40,369 nt of DNA from Mesorhizobium sp. (GTDB lineage: Bacteria; Pseudomonadota; Alphaproteobacteria; Rhizobiales; Rhizobiaceae), in the NCBI RefSeq assembly GCF_017306585.1, contig NZ_JAFKIC010000147.1, forward strand, positions 1 to 40,369, written 5' to 3'. The position numbers and the translations under genes are program-made. This document shows, piece by piece, positions 7,649-15,913 of this stretch. The stretch's first letter is position 1. Each line of letters starts with the position of its first letter. The notes below the pieces were generated by a model. It had not been told where the DNA came from. It ran no database searches and saw only the letters and a list, made by a program, of their open reading frames with translations.

Positions 7649-8623
7649 TCAGGGAGTGCCCCTGGCGCCGACAACTCTCAACTTCGGACGTTTGCGGCGG
7701 CTCACCGCCCTCCCGCCCGCCGGCGCGTGGGCCCGCCCGTCGTCCTGCTCCTTCTCGGCAAAGAGCCAGTCGATGAACACCTGGACGATCGGCGCCGTCC
7801 GCATTTCGTTGCGACAGACGACATAGAAATCATCGACCGCCGGCACCGAGAGGCTGAACGGCGCCACCAGCATGCCCCGGGCCAGCAGCGCACTTGCCGT
7901 CACGGAGTCGCCAAGCGCCACGCCATGGCCGTGCACCGCGGCCTCGACGGCCATGCGGGCGTCGCCGAGATGATGGCGCCGCCCCCGTTCGAGATCCAGC
8001 GCATCGGCTGCCGCCAGCCATGTGTGCCATTCGCGGCCGTCGTCGCCATGCAGGAAGACATGGTCGGCGAGATCCCTGACGCTGCGGACCGGACGGTTGT
8101 TGATCAGGGTCGGGCTGACCACGGGAAACAGTTCCAGGCCCGACCATTTGCGCATCCAGCAATCGGTCCAGCCGCCATTGCCATAATGCACGCAGACATC
8201 GATCTGCGGCGCCCTGATATCCCGGGGGTCGTTGGAGGGGATCAGCGTCAGCTGGATGTCGGGATATTGCGCGGTGAAGCTGCCGAGCCGCGGCGTCATC
8301 CACAAGAGCAGCAGCGCCGGCACGCAGGACACAGAAAGCGCGCCGCTGCTTGCCGGTCGCGTCAGCCGCTGGGTGGCGGCGGCGATGCCGTCGAAGGCGG
8401 TCGAAACCGCCGGCAGAAGCTCCGCTCCATGCGGCGTCAGCTTGACCCGCTGGCCCGATCGTTCGAACAGCTTGACGCCGAGCGATTGCTCCAGTGCCTT
8501 GATCTGGTGGCTGACGGCGCCATGCGTGACATTCAGTTCGCTCGCCGCCTTGGTCAGCGACCCATGGCGCGCCGTTGCCTCGAAGGCGCGCAGCGGATTC
8601 AGGGGTGGCAGGCGCTTGGCCAT
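7649..8623 (-). CDS. LysR-family transcriptional regulator (GcvA-like), divergent from the agmatinase gene
   Basis: A 324-residue DNA-binding regulator. The winged helix-turn-helix occupies residues 8-67 (LNPLRAFEATARHGSLTKAASELNVTH cut here to its key parts: PLRAFEA, GSLTKAA, THGAVSHQI) and is of the GcvA subgroup. A substrate-binding effector domain follows from about residue 95 to 300. The last 30 residues are rich in Arg/Lys/Gly and probably disordered. Divergent placement against the ureohydrolase gene suggests it controls that gene and the following transporter genes, and itself, with a guanidino compound or its product as effector; this is inference from layout. A 17-bp palindrome lies 17 bases upstream of its start. 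Confidence 0.93.
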   Translation of the reverse strand: MAKRLPPLNPLRAFEATARHGSLTKAASELNVTHGAVSHQIKALEQSLGVKLFERSGQRVKLTPHGAELLPAVSTAFDGIAAATQRLTRPASSGALSVSCVPALLLLWMTPRLGSFTAQYPDIQLTLIPSNDPRDIRAPQIDVCVHYGNGGWTDCWMRKWSGLELFPVVSPTLINNRPVRSVRDLADHVFLHGDDGREWHTWLAAADALDLERGRRHHLGDARMAVEAAVHGHGVALGDSVTASALLARGMLVAPFSLSVPAVDDFYVVCRNEMRTAPIVQVFIDWLFAEKEQDDGRAHAPAGGRAVSRRKRPKLRVVGARGTP

Positions 8624-8639
8624 TCGGTTCTCGATAGTT

Positions 8640-8656
8640 TGTGAGTTTTTCTCACA
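8640..8656. promoter_or_regulatory. Palindrome between LysR gene and agmatinase gene, likely LysR operator
   Basis: TGTGAG-TTTTT-CTCACA is a perfect 6-bp inverted repeat with 5-base centre, fitting the T-N11-A rule of LysR-type sites. It sits in an AT-rich stretch of the divergent intergenic region, 17 bases from the LysR start and 177 from the agmatinase start, where an autoregulatory site would be expected. Confidence 0.5.
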
Positions 8657-8832
8657 GAAAACACCCTAACAATATCAATTGCTTTTTCAATGGGACTGCC
8701 GGACACTTTGGTCCAGAGCAGCATCAAGACATGAAATCTGCAGGCAGCCAGCGGGCAAGCGACCGGCGGGTCAGAGCCCGGTTCGATTGACTTGACCGGT
8801 GGCAAGACAGCGTAAATCGAGGAGGAACGGAT

Positions 8833-9894
8833 ATGGGTTACAACACCGACAAGCTCGACGCGTTGCGTCGCAAATATGGCGAGAGCCATGGCGGCGAGAT
8901 GTTCGACCCGAAGTTCCGCAAGGTCGCCGACAAGATCTTCTCCAAGAGCGGCACGCGGCTGGCGCCCTATGCCGGCATCCCGACCTTCCTCGCCGCTCCC
9001 TATCGCGAAGTCTCGGCTGAAAACCCCGATTTCGGCGACCTGCAGGTCGCCATGATCGGCGTGCCGATGGACCTCGGCGTCACCAACCGGCCCGGCTCGC
9101 GCTTCGGGCCGCGCGCATTGCGCGCCATCGAGCGCATCGGCCCCTACAATCACGTCCTGGAATGCGCGCCGACGCATGAGCTCAGGGTCGCCGACATCGG
9201 TGACACGCCTTTCCGCAGCCGCTATCGGCTGGAGACCAGCCATGAGGACATCGAGCGCCGCACCAACCAGATCGTCGACGCCGGCGTGCTTCCTCTCTCT
9301 GTCGGCGGCGACCATTCGATCAGCCATCCGATCCTGAAGGCGGTCGGCAAGAAGGCGCCGGTCGGGCTCATCCACATCGACGCCCATTGTGACACCAGCG
9401 GCCTGTTCGACATGACCAAGTTCCACCATGGCGGACCCTTCCGCAACGCGGTGCTGGACGGCGTGCTCGATCCGACGCGCACCATCCAGATCGGCATCCG
9501 GGGCTCGGCCGAATATCTGTGGGAGTTCACCTACGAGTCCGGGATGACCGTCGTTCACGCCGAGGAGGTGACCGGGTTGGGCATTCCCGCCATCATCGAG
9601 AAGGCGCGCAAGATCGTCGGCGACGGCCCAACCTATGTCTCCTTCGACATCGACAGCGTCGATCCGGCCTTCGCGCCGGGCACCGGCACGCCGGAGGTCG
9701 GCGGGCTGACGACGCGCGAGGTGCTCGAACTGCTGCGCGGTCTCAAGGGCCTCAACATCGTCGGCGGCGACGTCGTCGAGGTGGCGCCGCAATACGACTC
9801 CACCACCAACACGGCGCATGCCGGCGCCCAGGTGCTGTTCGAGATATTGAGCCTGATGGTGTTCAGCCCTGCAATCACAAGCAAGGGCGGCTGA
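8833..9894 (+). CDS. speB: Agmatinase-family ureohydrolase
   Basis: A manganese-type ureohydrolase of 353 residues that splits a guanidino compound into urea and an amine; agmatine to putrescine is the default assignment. The metal ligands of the family are all present: GGDHS (His161), DAHCD (Asp183, His185, Asp187) and FDIDSVDP (Asp272, Asp274), followed by the APGTGTPE signature and GGDVVEVAP. GGAGGAA at 8821-8827 decides the ATG start. A divergent LysR gene precedes it and amino-acid ABC transporter genes follow, suggesting uptake and breakdown of an external guanidino compound. 4-guanidinobutyrate or guanidinopropionate are realistic alternatives, since substrate cannot be told from these motifs. 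Confidence 0.93.
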   Translation: MGYNTDKLDALRRKYGESHGGEMFDPKFRKVADKIFSKSGTRLAPYAGIPTFLAAPYREVSAENPDFGDLQVAMIGVPMDLGVTNRPGSRFGPRALRAIERIGPYNHVLECAPTHELRVADIGDTPFRSRYRLETSHEDIERRTNQIVDAGVLPLSVGGDHSISHPILKAVGKKAPVGLIHIDAHCDTSGLFDMTKFHHGGPFRNAVLDGVLDPTRTIQIGIRGSAEYLWEFTYESGMTVVHAEEVTGLGIPAIIEKARKIVGDGPTYVSFDIDSVDPAFAPGTGTPEVGGLTTREVLELLRGLKGLNIVGGDVVEVAPQYDSTTNTAHAGAQVLFEILSLMVFSPAITSKGG

Positions 9895-9910
9895 TCTTCA
9901 AAAGCAGAGG

Positions 9911-9937
9911 CGGCCGCCGCGCTGGAGCCGGCGGCCG
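9911..9937. other. Hairpin between agmatinase and binding-protein genes
   Basis: CGGCCGCCG-N9-CGGCGGCCG is a perfect 9-bp stem 17 bases after the agmatinase stop. No T-run follows, so it is more likely a stabilising or processing structure in a common transcript than a terminator. Confidence 0.5.
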
Positions 9938-9974
9938 ACCCGGACAACCAAAAGCTTCCAGAAGGGGAATGAAA

Positions 9975-10781
9975 ATGACGATCCGCATGACGCTGAAATC
10001 ATCCATCGCCGCCATTCTGGTGCTGGGCGCCGGTCTCGGCCTTGCCACGCAGGCGGCCAGCGCCGACGCACTGGCCGACATCACCAAGGCCGGCACCATC
10101 AATGTCGGCGTTTTCGCCGACTTCCCGCCCTTCTCGTCGGCCAGCGCCGACATGAGCCTCAAGGGCTATGACATGGACGTCGCGCAATACATAGCCGACA
10201 CGCTCAAGGTGAAGCTCAATCCGGTCGCCGTCACCGGCCAGAACCGCATCCCCTACCTCAACGATCATCGCGTCGACATCTTGATGAGCGTCGGCTACTC
10301 GAAGGAGCGCGAGCAGGTCATCGACTTCGCCGCCGCCTATGCGCCTTACTACATCGCCGTGATCGGTCCCGCCGCGATGAGCGTGAAGGGCAAGGAAGAC
10401 CTCGCCGACAAGTCGATCGCCGTCAATCGCGGTACGCTGGAGGACACCTCGCTGACCGAGGCCGCGCCCGCCTCGGCCGACATCAAGCGCTTCGACAACT
10501 ACAACGCCGTCATCCAGGCCTTCATCTCTGGCCAGACGCAACTGATGGTGGTCGGCAACGATGTCGGCGCGCAGGTGCTGGCCAAGCAGGACGCGTTGAA
10601 GCCGGAGCAGAAGTTCCAGCTTCTGACCTCGCCCTCCCATATCGGCCTCAACAAGAATGAGGACGCCTTGAAGAAGGCGGTCAACGACGCCGTCGCCAAG
10701 ATGCTTGCCGAGGGCAAGCTGGACGAGAGCTCGAAGGCCTGGCTGAAGACGCCGCTGAACCCCGACAACCTCAAGGACTGA
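9975..10781 (+). CDS. Amino-acid-type ABC transporter substrate-binding protein (SBP family 3)
   Basis: A periplasmic binding protein of 268 residues. The ATG at 9975 is preferred over the in-frame ATG at 9969 because AAGGGG at 9962-9967 is 7 bases from the former but only 1 from the latter. The signal peptide ends at about residue 30 (TQAASA before DALADI). The mature start (ITKAGTINVGVFADFPPFS), then GYDMDVAQYIAD, NRIPYLNDHRVDILMS and the second-lobe LADKSIAVNRGTLED, are classic for polar amino acid binding proteins (HisJ/GlnH group). Located after the ureohydrolase gene and before two cognate permease genes, it probably brings in a basic amino acid or guanidino compound. Confidence 0.92.
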   Translation: MTIRMTLKSSIAAILVLGAGLGLATQAASADALADITKAGTINVGVFADFPPFSSASADMSLKGYDMDVAQYIADTLKVKLNPVAVTGQNRIPYLNDHRVDILMSVGYSKEREQVIDFAAAYAPYYIAVIGPAAMSVKGKEDLADKSIAVNRGTLEDTSLTEAAPASADIKRFDNYNAVIQAFISGQTQLMVVGNDVGAQVLAKQDALKPEQKFQLLTSPSHIGLNKNEDALKKAVNDAVAKMLAEGKLDESSKAWLKTPLNPDNLKD

Positions 10782-10787
10782 ATTCCC

Positions 10788-11444
10788 ATGGCTTTCGGCT
10801 GGCTTCCGGGGGCCTTGGGCGACATCGCGCACGGCGCGGCGACGACGATCCTTTTGATCGCCGTCACCACGCTGGCAGGAACGCTGCTCAGCATGCTGGG
10901 CGCGGCGGGGCGGCGCAGCGGTCCCGCGCTGCTGAAGCAGGCGATCGCCTGGTATGTCGAGGTGATGCGCAACACGCCGTTCCTGGTTCAGCTGTTCTTC
11001 ATCTTCTTCGGACTGCCCAGCCTCGGCATCCGGCTCGACCCGATCCTGGCCGCCATGCTGGCCATGACGCTCAACAGGGCAGCCTACACGATCGAGATCG
11101 TCGGCGCCGGTCTCGACGCGGTGCCCGGCGGGCAGACCGAGGCGGCGCTGGCGCTTGGGCTCAGGCCCCGCCAGGTGTTCGTCAAGATCGTGCTGCCGCA
11201 GGCGCTCAAGGTGATCTATCCCGCGCTCACCAGCCAGATCGTCATCATGATGCTGGAATCGGCCGTGGTGTCGCAGATCGCAGTGCGCGAGCTGACCTAT
11301 GAGGCTGATATGCTGCAGGCGCGCACCTTCCGCTCCTTCGAGACCTATTTCGTGATCACGCTGGTCTACCTCGCTTTGTCGATGGCTTTGCGCCGGCTTC
11401 TTGTCGCGGGCGGGCGCCGAGCGCTGGGAGCCGGCGTGTCATGA
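10788..11444 (+). CDS. Amino-acid ABC transporter permease (HisM/GlnP type)
   Basis: An inner-membrane subunit of 218 residues with about five transmembrane segments. It has the family-typical MRNTPFLVQLFFIFFGLP motif near residue 63 and the EAA-type cytoplasmic loop (ALALGLRPRQVFVKIVLPQALK) that docks to the ATPase. Its start is 6 bases after the binding-protein stop, and its stop overlaps the next permease start in an ATGA. It pairs with the next gene as a heterodimeric channel. Confidence 0.92.
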   Translation: MAFGWLPGALGDIAHGAATTILLIAVTTLAGTLLSMLGAAGRRSGPALLKQAIAWYVEVMRNTPFLVQLFFIFFGLPSLGIRLDPILAAMLAMTLNRAAYTIEIVGAGLDAVPGGQTEAALALGLRPRQVFVKIVLPQALKVIYPALTSQIVIMMLESAVVSQIAVRELTYEADMLQARTFRSFETYFVITLVYLALSMALRRLLVAGGRRALGAGVS

Positions 11445-12088
11445 TCGAGTTCACCCTCTGGGACATCGTCCGCAATCTTCTGTTGGCCACGCGCTGGACA
11501 GTGCTGTTGTCGCTGGCCGCCTTCGTCGGCGGCGCCCTTGTCGGCATGGTCGTCCTGTTCTTCAGGATATCCAAGAAGACATGGAGCCGGCGCCTCGCCT
11601 CCGGCTACATCGCCCTGTTCCAGGGAACGCCGCTGCTGATGCAGCTTTTCCTGATGTTCTTCGGCCTGCCGATGCTGGGTCTGCGCATCGAGCCATGGAC
11701 GGCGGCCGTGCTCGGCCTCACCTTTTTCGCCAGCGCCTATCTCGCCGAGATCTGGCGCTCCGGCGTCGATGCGCTGCCGCTCGGCCAATGGGATGCCGGC
11801 GCCAGCCTCGGCCTGCACTATCTGCAGGAGTTGCGGCTGATCATCCTGCCGCAGGCCTTCTCCATCACCCGCGCGCCGACGGTCGGCTTTCTGGTGCAGC
11901 TGATCAAGTCGACGGCGCTGACCTCAATCATCGGCTTCGAGGAACTGGTGCGGACCTCCAATGCCATCAACAACGCCACCTTCGAACCGTTCAAGGTCTA
12001 TGGGCTGGTAGCGCTGATCTTCTTCCTCATGTGCTTTCCCCTTACGCAATATGCGCGGCGGTTGGAACGGCGGGGGCCAGGGCGCTAG
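11441..12088 (+). CDS. Amino-acid ABC transporter permease, second subunit
   Basis: A 215-residue permease of the HisQ/GlnP class, with the characteristic FQGTPLLMQLFLMFFGLP motif near residue 60, ASAYLAEIWRSGVDALP, and the EAA loop GASLGLHYLQELRLIILPQA. The ATGA overlap with the previous gene shows translational coupling. The usual ATP-binding partner gene does not follow; the next gene is a secreted hydrolase after 119 bases. The transporter must borrow an ATPase coded elsewhere. Confidence 0.92.
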   Translation: MIEFTLWDIVRNLLLATRWTVLLSLAAFVGGALVGMVVLFFRISKKTWSRRLASGYIALFQGTPLLMQLFLMFFGLPMLGLRIEPWTAAVLGLTFFASAYLAEIWRSGVDALPLGQWDAGASLGLHYLQELRLIILPQAFSITRAPTVGFLVQLIKSTALTSIIGFEELVRTSNAINNATFEPFKVYGLVALIFFLMCFPLTQYARRLERRGPGR

Positions 12089-12207
12089 AAGCCGCGCGAT
12101 CCCGAAGAAGCCTCCAGCGCGGTATCCGCGCCACACAACCGTGATTTGCAGCGGGCCGGCCTGCGCTACACTGTATGCATCCCGGTTTCGAGGAGAGGGT
12201 GCTGGCG

Positions 12208-13071
12208 ATGCGGACGAAATATCTTCCCGCTCTAGCCGGTTTGGCCATCTTGTGGACGGCCTCGTCGAGTGTCGCCGCCGCGCAGACACCTGACCGCATC
12301 ATTATCCCGGCGGACGGCAAGAACGAACCGGCGGCGCTGGATGCTATGGTCTTCAAGCCGCAAGGGCAGGGGCCGTTTCCGGCGATCGTTGCCATGCATG
12401 GCTGCAGCGGCCTGTGGAGCGCGAAAGACAAGACGCAACTCAGCCCGCGCCATGCCGACTGGGGCGAGCGGCTCGCGGCGCTCGGCTATGTCGTGATCTT
12501 TCCCGACAGCTATGGCTCGCGCGGGCTAGGCCCGCAGTGCCGGAACGACGACCGTCAGGTCGAGCCCTATCGCGAGCGGGTGGAGGATGCCAATGCCGCC
12601 CGCCGCTACCTCCAGACTTTGCCCTATGTGAAGCCGGATGCCGTCGCTCTGCTCGGCTGGTCGAACGGTGGCTCGACCGTTCTCTACACGGTCCGCCCAA
12701 AGGATACGCCGAAGCCGGAGTCGCCGGATTTTCACGCGGCTGTCGCTTTCTATCCCGGCTGCAGCGCCCTGGCCGACAAGAGTGATTGGGCGACGCGTAT
12801 GCCGCTTCTCATCCTGATGGGCGATGCCGACGACTGGACCCCGGCCAAGCCGTGCAAAACACTCGCGGCCGCCAGTCCCGACAGCGTGAAGCTCATCCTC
12901 TACCCCGGCGCCTATCATGATTTCGACAATGAAGCGCAGCCGCTTCATGAACTCCACGGTCTGGCCTTCACCGCCAATGGCGACGGTGTCGCGCATACGG
13001 GACTGAACCCGGCCGCCCGTGCGGCGGCGCTCAGGGACGTGCCCGATTTCCTCGCTGTGCTGAAGCAGTAG
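12208..13071 (+). CDS. Secreted dienelactone-hydrolase-like alpha/beta hydrolase
   Basis: A 287-residue exported hydrolase. The ATG at 12208 is chosen because AGGAGAGG at 12191-12198 is 9 bases upstream and the protein then opens with a standard signal peptide (MRTKYLPALAGLAIL... to SVAAA before QTPDR). The fold is alpha/beta hydrolase: MHGCSGLW (oxyanion region, residues 63-70), the nucleophile elbow GWSNGG (Ser152), an acid in GDADDW (Asp206 or Asp208) and His237 in GAYHDFD. Classical dienelactone hydrolases use Cys as nucleophile; this one has Ser, so an esterase or peptidase-like activity is likely. Several extra Cys residues (66, 111, 185, 216) suit disulfides in the periplasm. Substrate unknown. 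Confidence 0.85.
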   Translation: MRTKYLPALAGLAILWTASSSVAAAQTPDRIIIPADGKNEPAALDAMVFKPQGQGPFPAIVAMHGCSGLWSAKDKTQLSPRHADWGERLAALGYVVIFPDSYGSRGLGPQCRNDDRQVEPYRERVEDANAARRYLQTLPYVKPDAVALLGWSNGGSTVLYTVRPKDTPKPESPDFHAAVAFYPGCSALADKSDWATRMPLLILMGDADDWTPAKPCKTLAAASPDSVKLILYPGAYHDFDNEAQPLHELHGLAFTANGDGVAHTGLNPAARAAALRDVPDFLAVLKQ

Positions 13072-13110
13072 TGCTTGGATGGATGGCCGCAACAAGGCGG
13101 CCATCCTGCC

Positions 13111-14514
13111 TCAATGCCCGAACGCCAGCGACGGCGCGATGCGGTCGCGCCGCAGCCAGCGTGCCAGAAGCAGGGCCGCCACGACAGCCAGACCTGATGC
13201 CAGGCCCATCCATATGCCGACGCCGTGCAGGCTGAAATGGAAGGCGAGCAGCACGCCGAGCGGCAGGCCGATGCCCCAATAGCCGATCGCGGCATAGATC
13301 ATCGGCACCTTGGTGTCGTGCAGGCCGCGCAGCATGCCCGCCGTAACCGCCTGGGCGCCGTCGAAGATCTGGAAAAGTGCTGCAAAGACCAGGAACGAAA
13401 CGGTCAGCGTGATGACCCTGGCGTTGGCGGGATTGCCGACGTCGATGAAGGCGCTGATCAAAAGATGCGGCCACAGTATCATCACCAGCCCCATCAGCGC
13501 CATGAACGAGACGCCAATGACGAACGCCGTCCAGCCGGCGCGCGATACGCCTTCAGGATTGCCGGCGCCATGCGCCAGCCCGACACGCACCGTCACCGCC
13601 TGGTTGAGGCCGAGCGGCACCATGAACGAGATCGAAGCGATCTGCATGGCGATGGCGTGCGCGGCCAGAGAATCCGCATCGATCAGCCCCATAAGCAGCG
13701 CCGCCGCGTTGAAGATCGTCACCTCGAAGGCGAGGATGCCGGCGATCGGCAAGCCGAGCTTGAGCAGGCCCTTGAAGCGCGGCCAGTCGGACCGCCAGAA
13801 GCGGCCGAACAGACGGTAGCGCCGGAACTTCTTTTCCCACATCACCACGACGGCCATGCCGGCGAACATCAGCGTGCTGGACAGCGACGTGGCCAGGCCT
13901 GAGCCGGCTATGCCCATGGTGGGGAAGCCGAGATTGCCGAACATGAAAACCCAGTTGAACAGCACGTTGCAGGCGACGGCGACGAAGACGATGATCAGCG
14001 CCCAGCCCGGCCGCTCCAGCGCCGAGATGAACGAGCGCAGCACGATATAGCCGTAGAAGGGCAGCACCGCCCATTCGAGCCAGCGCAGATAGATGCCCGC
14101 GGTATGGGCGAGCGCCGGTTCCTGGCCCATCGCCAGCAGGATTTCCTCGCCGTGCCAAAGCGCGATCCAGATCGGAATGCTGATGAGGATCGCCAGCCAC
14201 AGGCCCTGCCGCACGGTGCGGCGCAGGTCGCGCACCGAATGCCGATTGCGGCCAAGCTCGGTGGCGATCATCGGCGAGGTCGCCAGCATCAGGCCGAGAC
14301 CGAAGATCAGCGGCATGAAATAGAGGTTTGCGCCAAGCGCTCCAGCCGCCAGCGTGTCGGCCCCAAGACGCCCCATCATCATGACGTCGGTGGCCGTCAT
14401 CGCGGTCTGGCCGAGATTGGTCAGCACCATCGGCCAGGCAAGCGCCAGTGTCGCCCTGATTTCCTGACGCCAAAGATTTGCCGGCGCGCGCGCGCCGGTT
14501 TCGATCGCAGACAT
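13111..14514 (-). CDS. MATE-family multidrug/toxin efflux protein (NorM-like)
   Basis: A 467-residue inner-membrane antiporter with twelve predicted transmembrane segments in two related halves, the standard length and architecture of the family. Typical parts are LALAWPMVLTNLGQTAMTATDVMMMGRLG at the start of the first half, read here as PMVLTNL then TDVMMMGRLG, and the VPLGLNQAVTVRVGLAHGAG motif at the start of the second half. It would export cationic compounds in exchange for Na+ or H+. It is a single gene on the minus strand, convergent to the hydrolase gene and divergent from the AraC gene. Substrate is not predictable. Confidence 0.93.
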   Translation of the reverse strand: MSAIETGARAPANLWRQEIRATLALAWPMVLTNLGQTAMTATDVMMMGRLGADTLAAGALGANLYFMPLIFGLGLMLATSPMIATELGRNRHSVRDLRRTVRQGLWLAILISIPIWIALWHGEEILLAMGQEPALAHTAGIYLRWLEWAVLPFYGYIVLRSFISALERPGWALIIVFVAVACNVLFNWVFMFGNLGFPTMGIAGSGLATSLSSTLMFAGMAVVVMWEKKFRRYRLFGRFWRSDWPRFKGLLKLGLPIAGILAFEVTIFNAAALLMGLIDADSLAAHAIAMQIASISFMVPLGLNQAVTVRVGLAHGAGNPEGVSRAGWTAFVIGVSFMALMGLVMILWPHLLISAFIDVGNPANARVITLTVSFLVFAALFQIFDGAQAVTAGMLRGLHDTKVPMIYAAIGYWGIGLPLGVLLAFHFSLHGVGIWMGLASGLAVVAALLLARWLRRDRIAPSLAFGH

Positions 14515-14712
14515 TGCTCCGCTCTTTCAGAACACGGCGCGTCGGGAAAAGCCCGGAAGCCGTACAACAAACGGCACGAAATGGCGCCGTTTGCGCCGTC
14601 TATTGAACGAAATGCGACACAATGGCAAGGGAGGAGGCGCGGGCAGCCATTGAGCCAGCGAGCCTGCCGCAGGCTCGGCGTTCCCTTGGCGTCCCTGCTT
14701 TGCTACGATTTT

Positions 14713-14734
14713 TGCCGGATCTGCAAATCCGGCA
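14713..14734. promoter_or_regulatory. Perfect hairpin/palindrome in front of the AraC gene
   Basis: TGCCGGAT-CTGCAA-ATCCGGCA is a perfect 8-bp inverted repeat ending 9 bases before the ribosome-binding site of the AraC gene. It may be an operator or a leader hairpin that affects translation. It lacks a T-run on its right and is not a terminator in the reading direction. Confidence 0.5.
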
Positions 14735-14756
14735 GGATGTGTCGGGAGGTGAAGAT

Positions 14757-15674
14757 TTGCCGTTCAGGCGCAGAAAGAACACCGCCGCCATCCCGCGCAC
14801 CGCGCCGGCCTTCGAGCATATCGTCACCGAGGCCAGCGACAGTTTCCTGTGGCGGCTGGACGACTATCCCTGGGAGCGCAATGTCTGGAACTTCCATCCG
14901 GAATACGAAATCCACCTCCTGCGCAAATCCTCCGGCGTCGTGCTGGTCGGCGACCACATCGGCGAATTCGGTCCGGGCTACCTGACCATCGTCGGCGGGG
15001 GCCTGCCGCACGACTGGGTGACCGCGGTGCAGCCTGGAGAGCTGATCGAGGGCCGCGACATCGTCCTCCAGTTCGATCCCGAGCGCCTGCGCGGATCGGC
15101 GGGCCTGCTGCCGGAACTGCGTGAGCTGGAGCCGTTCCTCGAACGGTCGCTGCGCGGCATCGTCTTCCACGGCAGGACCGCGCTGGACGGCGCCGACCTG
15201 ATGGAGCGGATGGGCGAGGTGCGCGGTCTGGCCCGGCTGCAGCTGTTCCTGCGCCTTCTCGACCTGCTGGCCGGCACCGATGAATACGAGCTCCTGTCGT
15301 CGCCGGATTTCTCGCCAGCCCTCGATGCCGCCTCGCTGGACATCATCCAGCGCACGCTGATCTATCTGTTCCAGCATTTCGCCGAGGACCTGAAATTGCC
15401 CGAACTGGCGGAACAGGCAGGCATGAGCGAAAGCACATTCTCGCGGTTTTTCCAGAAGAACACCGGCAACGCCTTCAGCGACCATCTCGCCAAGCTCCGG
15501 CTCTGGCAGGCCTGCAAGCTGCTGGCCGACACCGATATCCCGATCACCGACATCTGTTTCCAGGTCGGTTACATGAACATTTCCAACTTCAACCGCGCCT
15601 TCCTGCGCAGGCATCGGATGACACCTTCGTCCTATCGCCGGCTGTCGCGGCAACGGCTGACATTGCGCGCCTGA
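14757..15674 (+). CDS. AraC-family transcriptional regulator of the adjacent polyol cluster (TTG start)
   Basis: A 305-residue regulator. The TTG at 14757 is chosen because GGGAGGTGA at 14744-14752 is an excellent ribosome-binding site at ideal distance; a longer frame from 14622 has no such site and an unconvincing N-terminus. The first 190 residues form a cupin-like sensor (WNFHPEYEIHLL, GDHIGEFGPGYLTIVGGGLPHDW). The last 100 residues hold the double helix-turn-helix: LPELAEQAGMSESTFSRFF and ITDICFQVGYMNISNFNRAFLRRH. It precedes, in the same direction, the sugar-alcohol ABC cluster, and probably activates it in response to the imported polyol (inference from position). Confidence 0.93.
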   Translation: MPFRRRKNTAAIPRTAPAFEHIVTEASDSFLWRLDDYPWERNVWNFHPEYEIHLLRKSSGVVLVGDHIGEFGPGYLTIVGGGLPHDWVTAVQPGELIEGRDIVLQFDPERLRGSAGLLPELRELEPFLERSLRGIVFHGRTALDGADLMERMGEVRGLARLQLFLRLLDLLAGTDEYELLSSPDFSPALDAASLDIIQRTLIYLFQHFAEDLKLPELAEQAGMSESTFSRFFQKNTGNAFSDHLAKLRLWQACKLLADTDIPITDICFQVGYMNISNFNRAFLRRHRMTPSSYRRLSRQRLTLRA

Positions 15675-15913
15675 GCAGCCTGCCCATGAGGCTTACCGAC
15701 GGCGCCGGTACTCATGTGACGAGCAGAGTCGATCAGCCAGCCTTTTTGCGCCGCACAATGCATAAAAGTACAGGTCTGCTGCAAGGGCGCTTCTAGCCGG
15801 GGCCACTGCAACGCCGCATTTTGGCGTCGGGTGGCATGTCGCTCGGGCGACGGTGAGGATCGCGCAACCCGGGGACAGCCACTTCCCGCGAAGTGTTCTG
15901 GAGGAGAAAAATC

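Noticed and set aside
14713-14734. Rho-independent terminator before the AraC gene
   Set aside because: The T-run is on the wrong side of the stem in both reading directions, and the hairpin directly precedes a good ribosome site.
14622-14756. N-terminal extension of the AraC protein from an upstream ATG
   Set aside because: No ribosome site there, and a near-consensus site marks the TTG at 14757.
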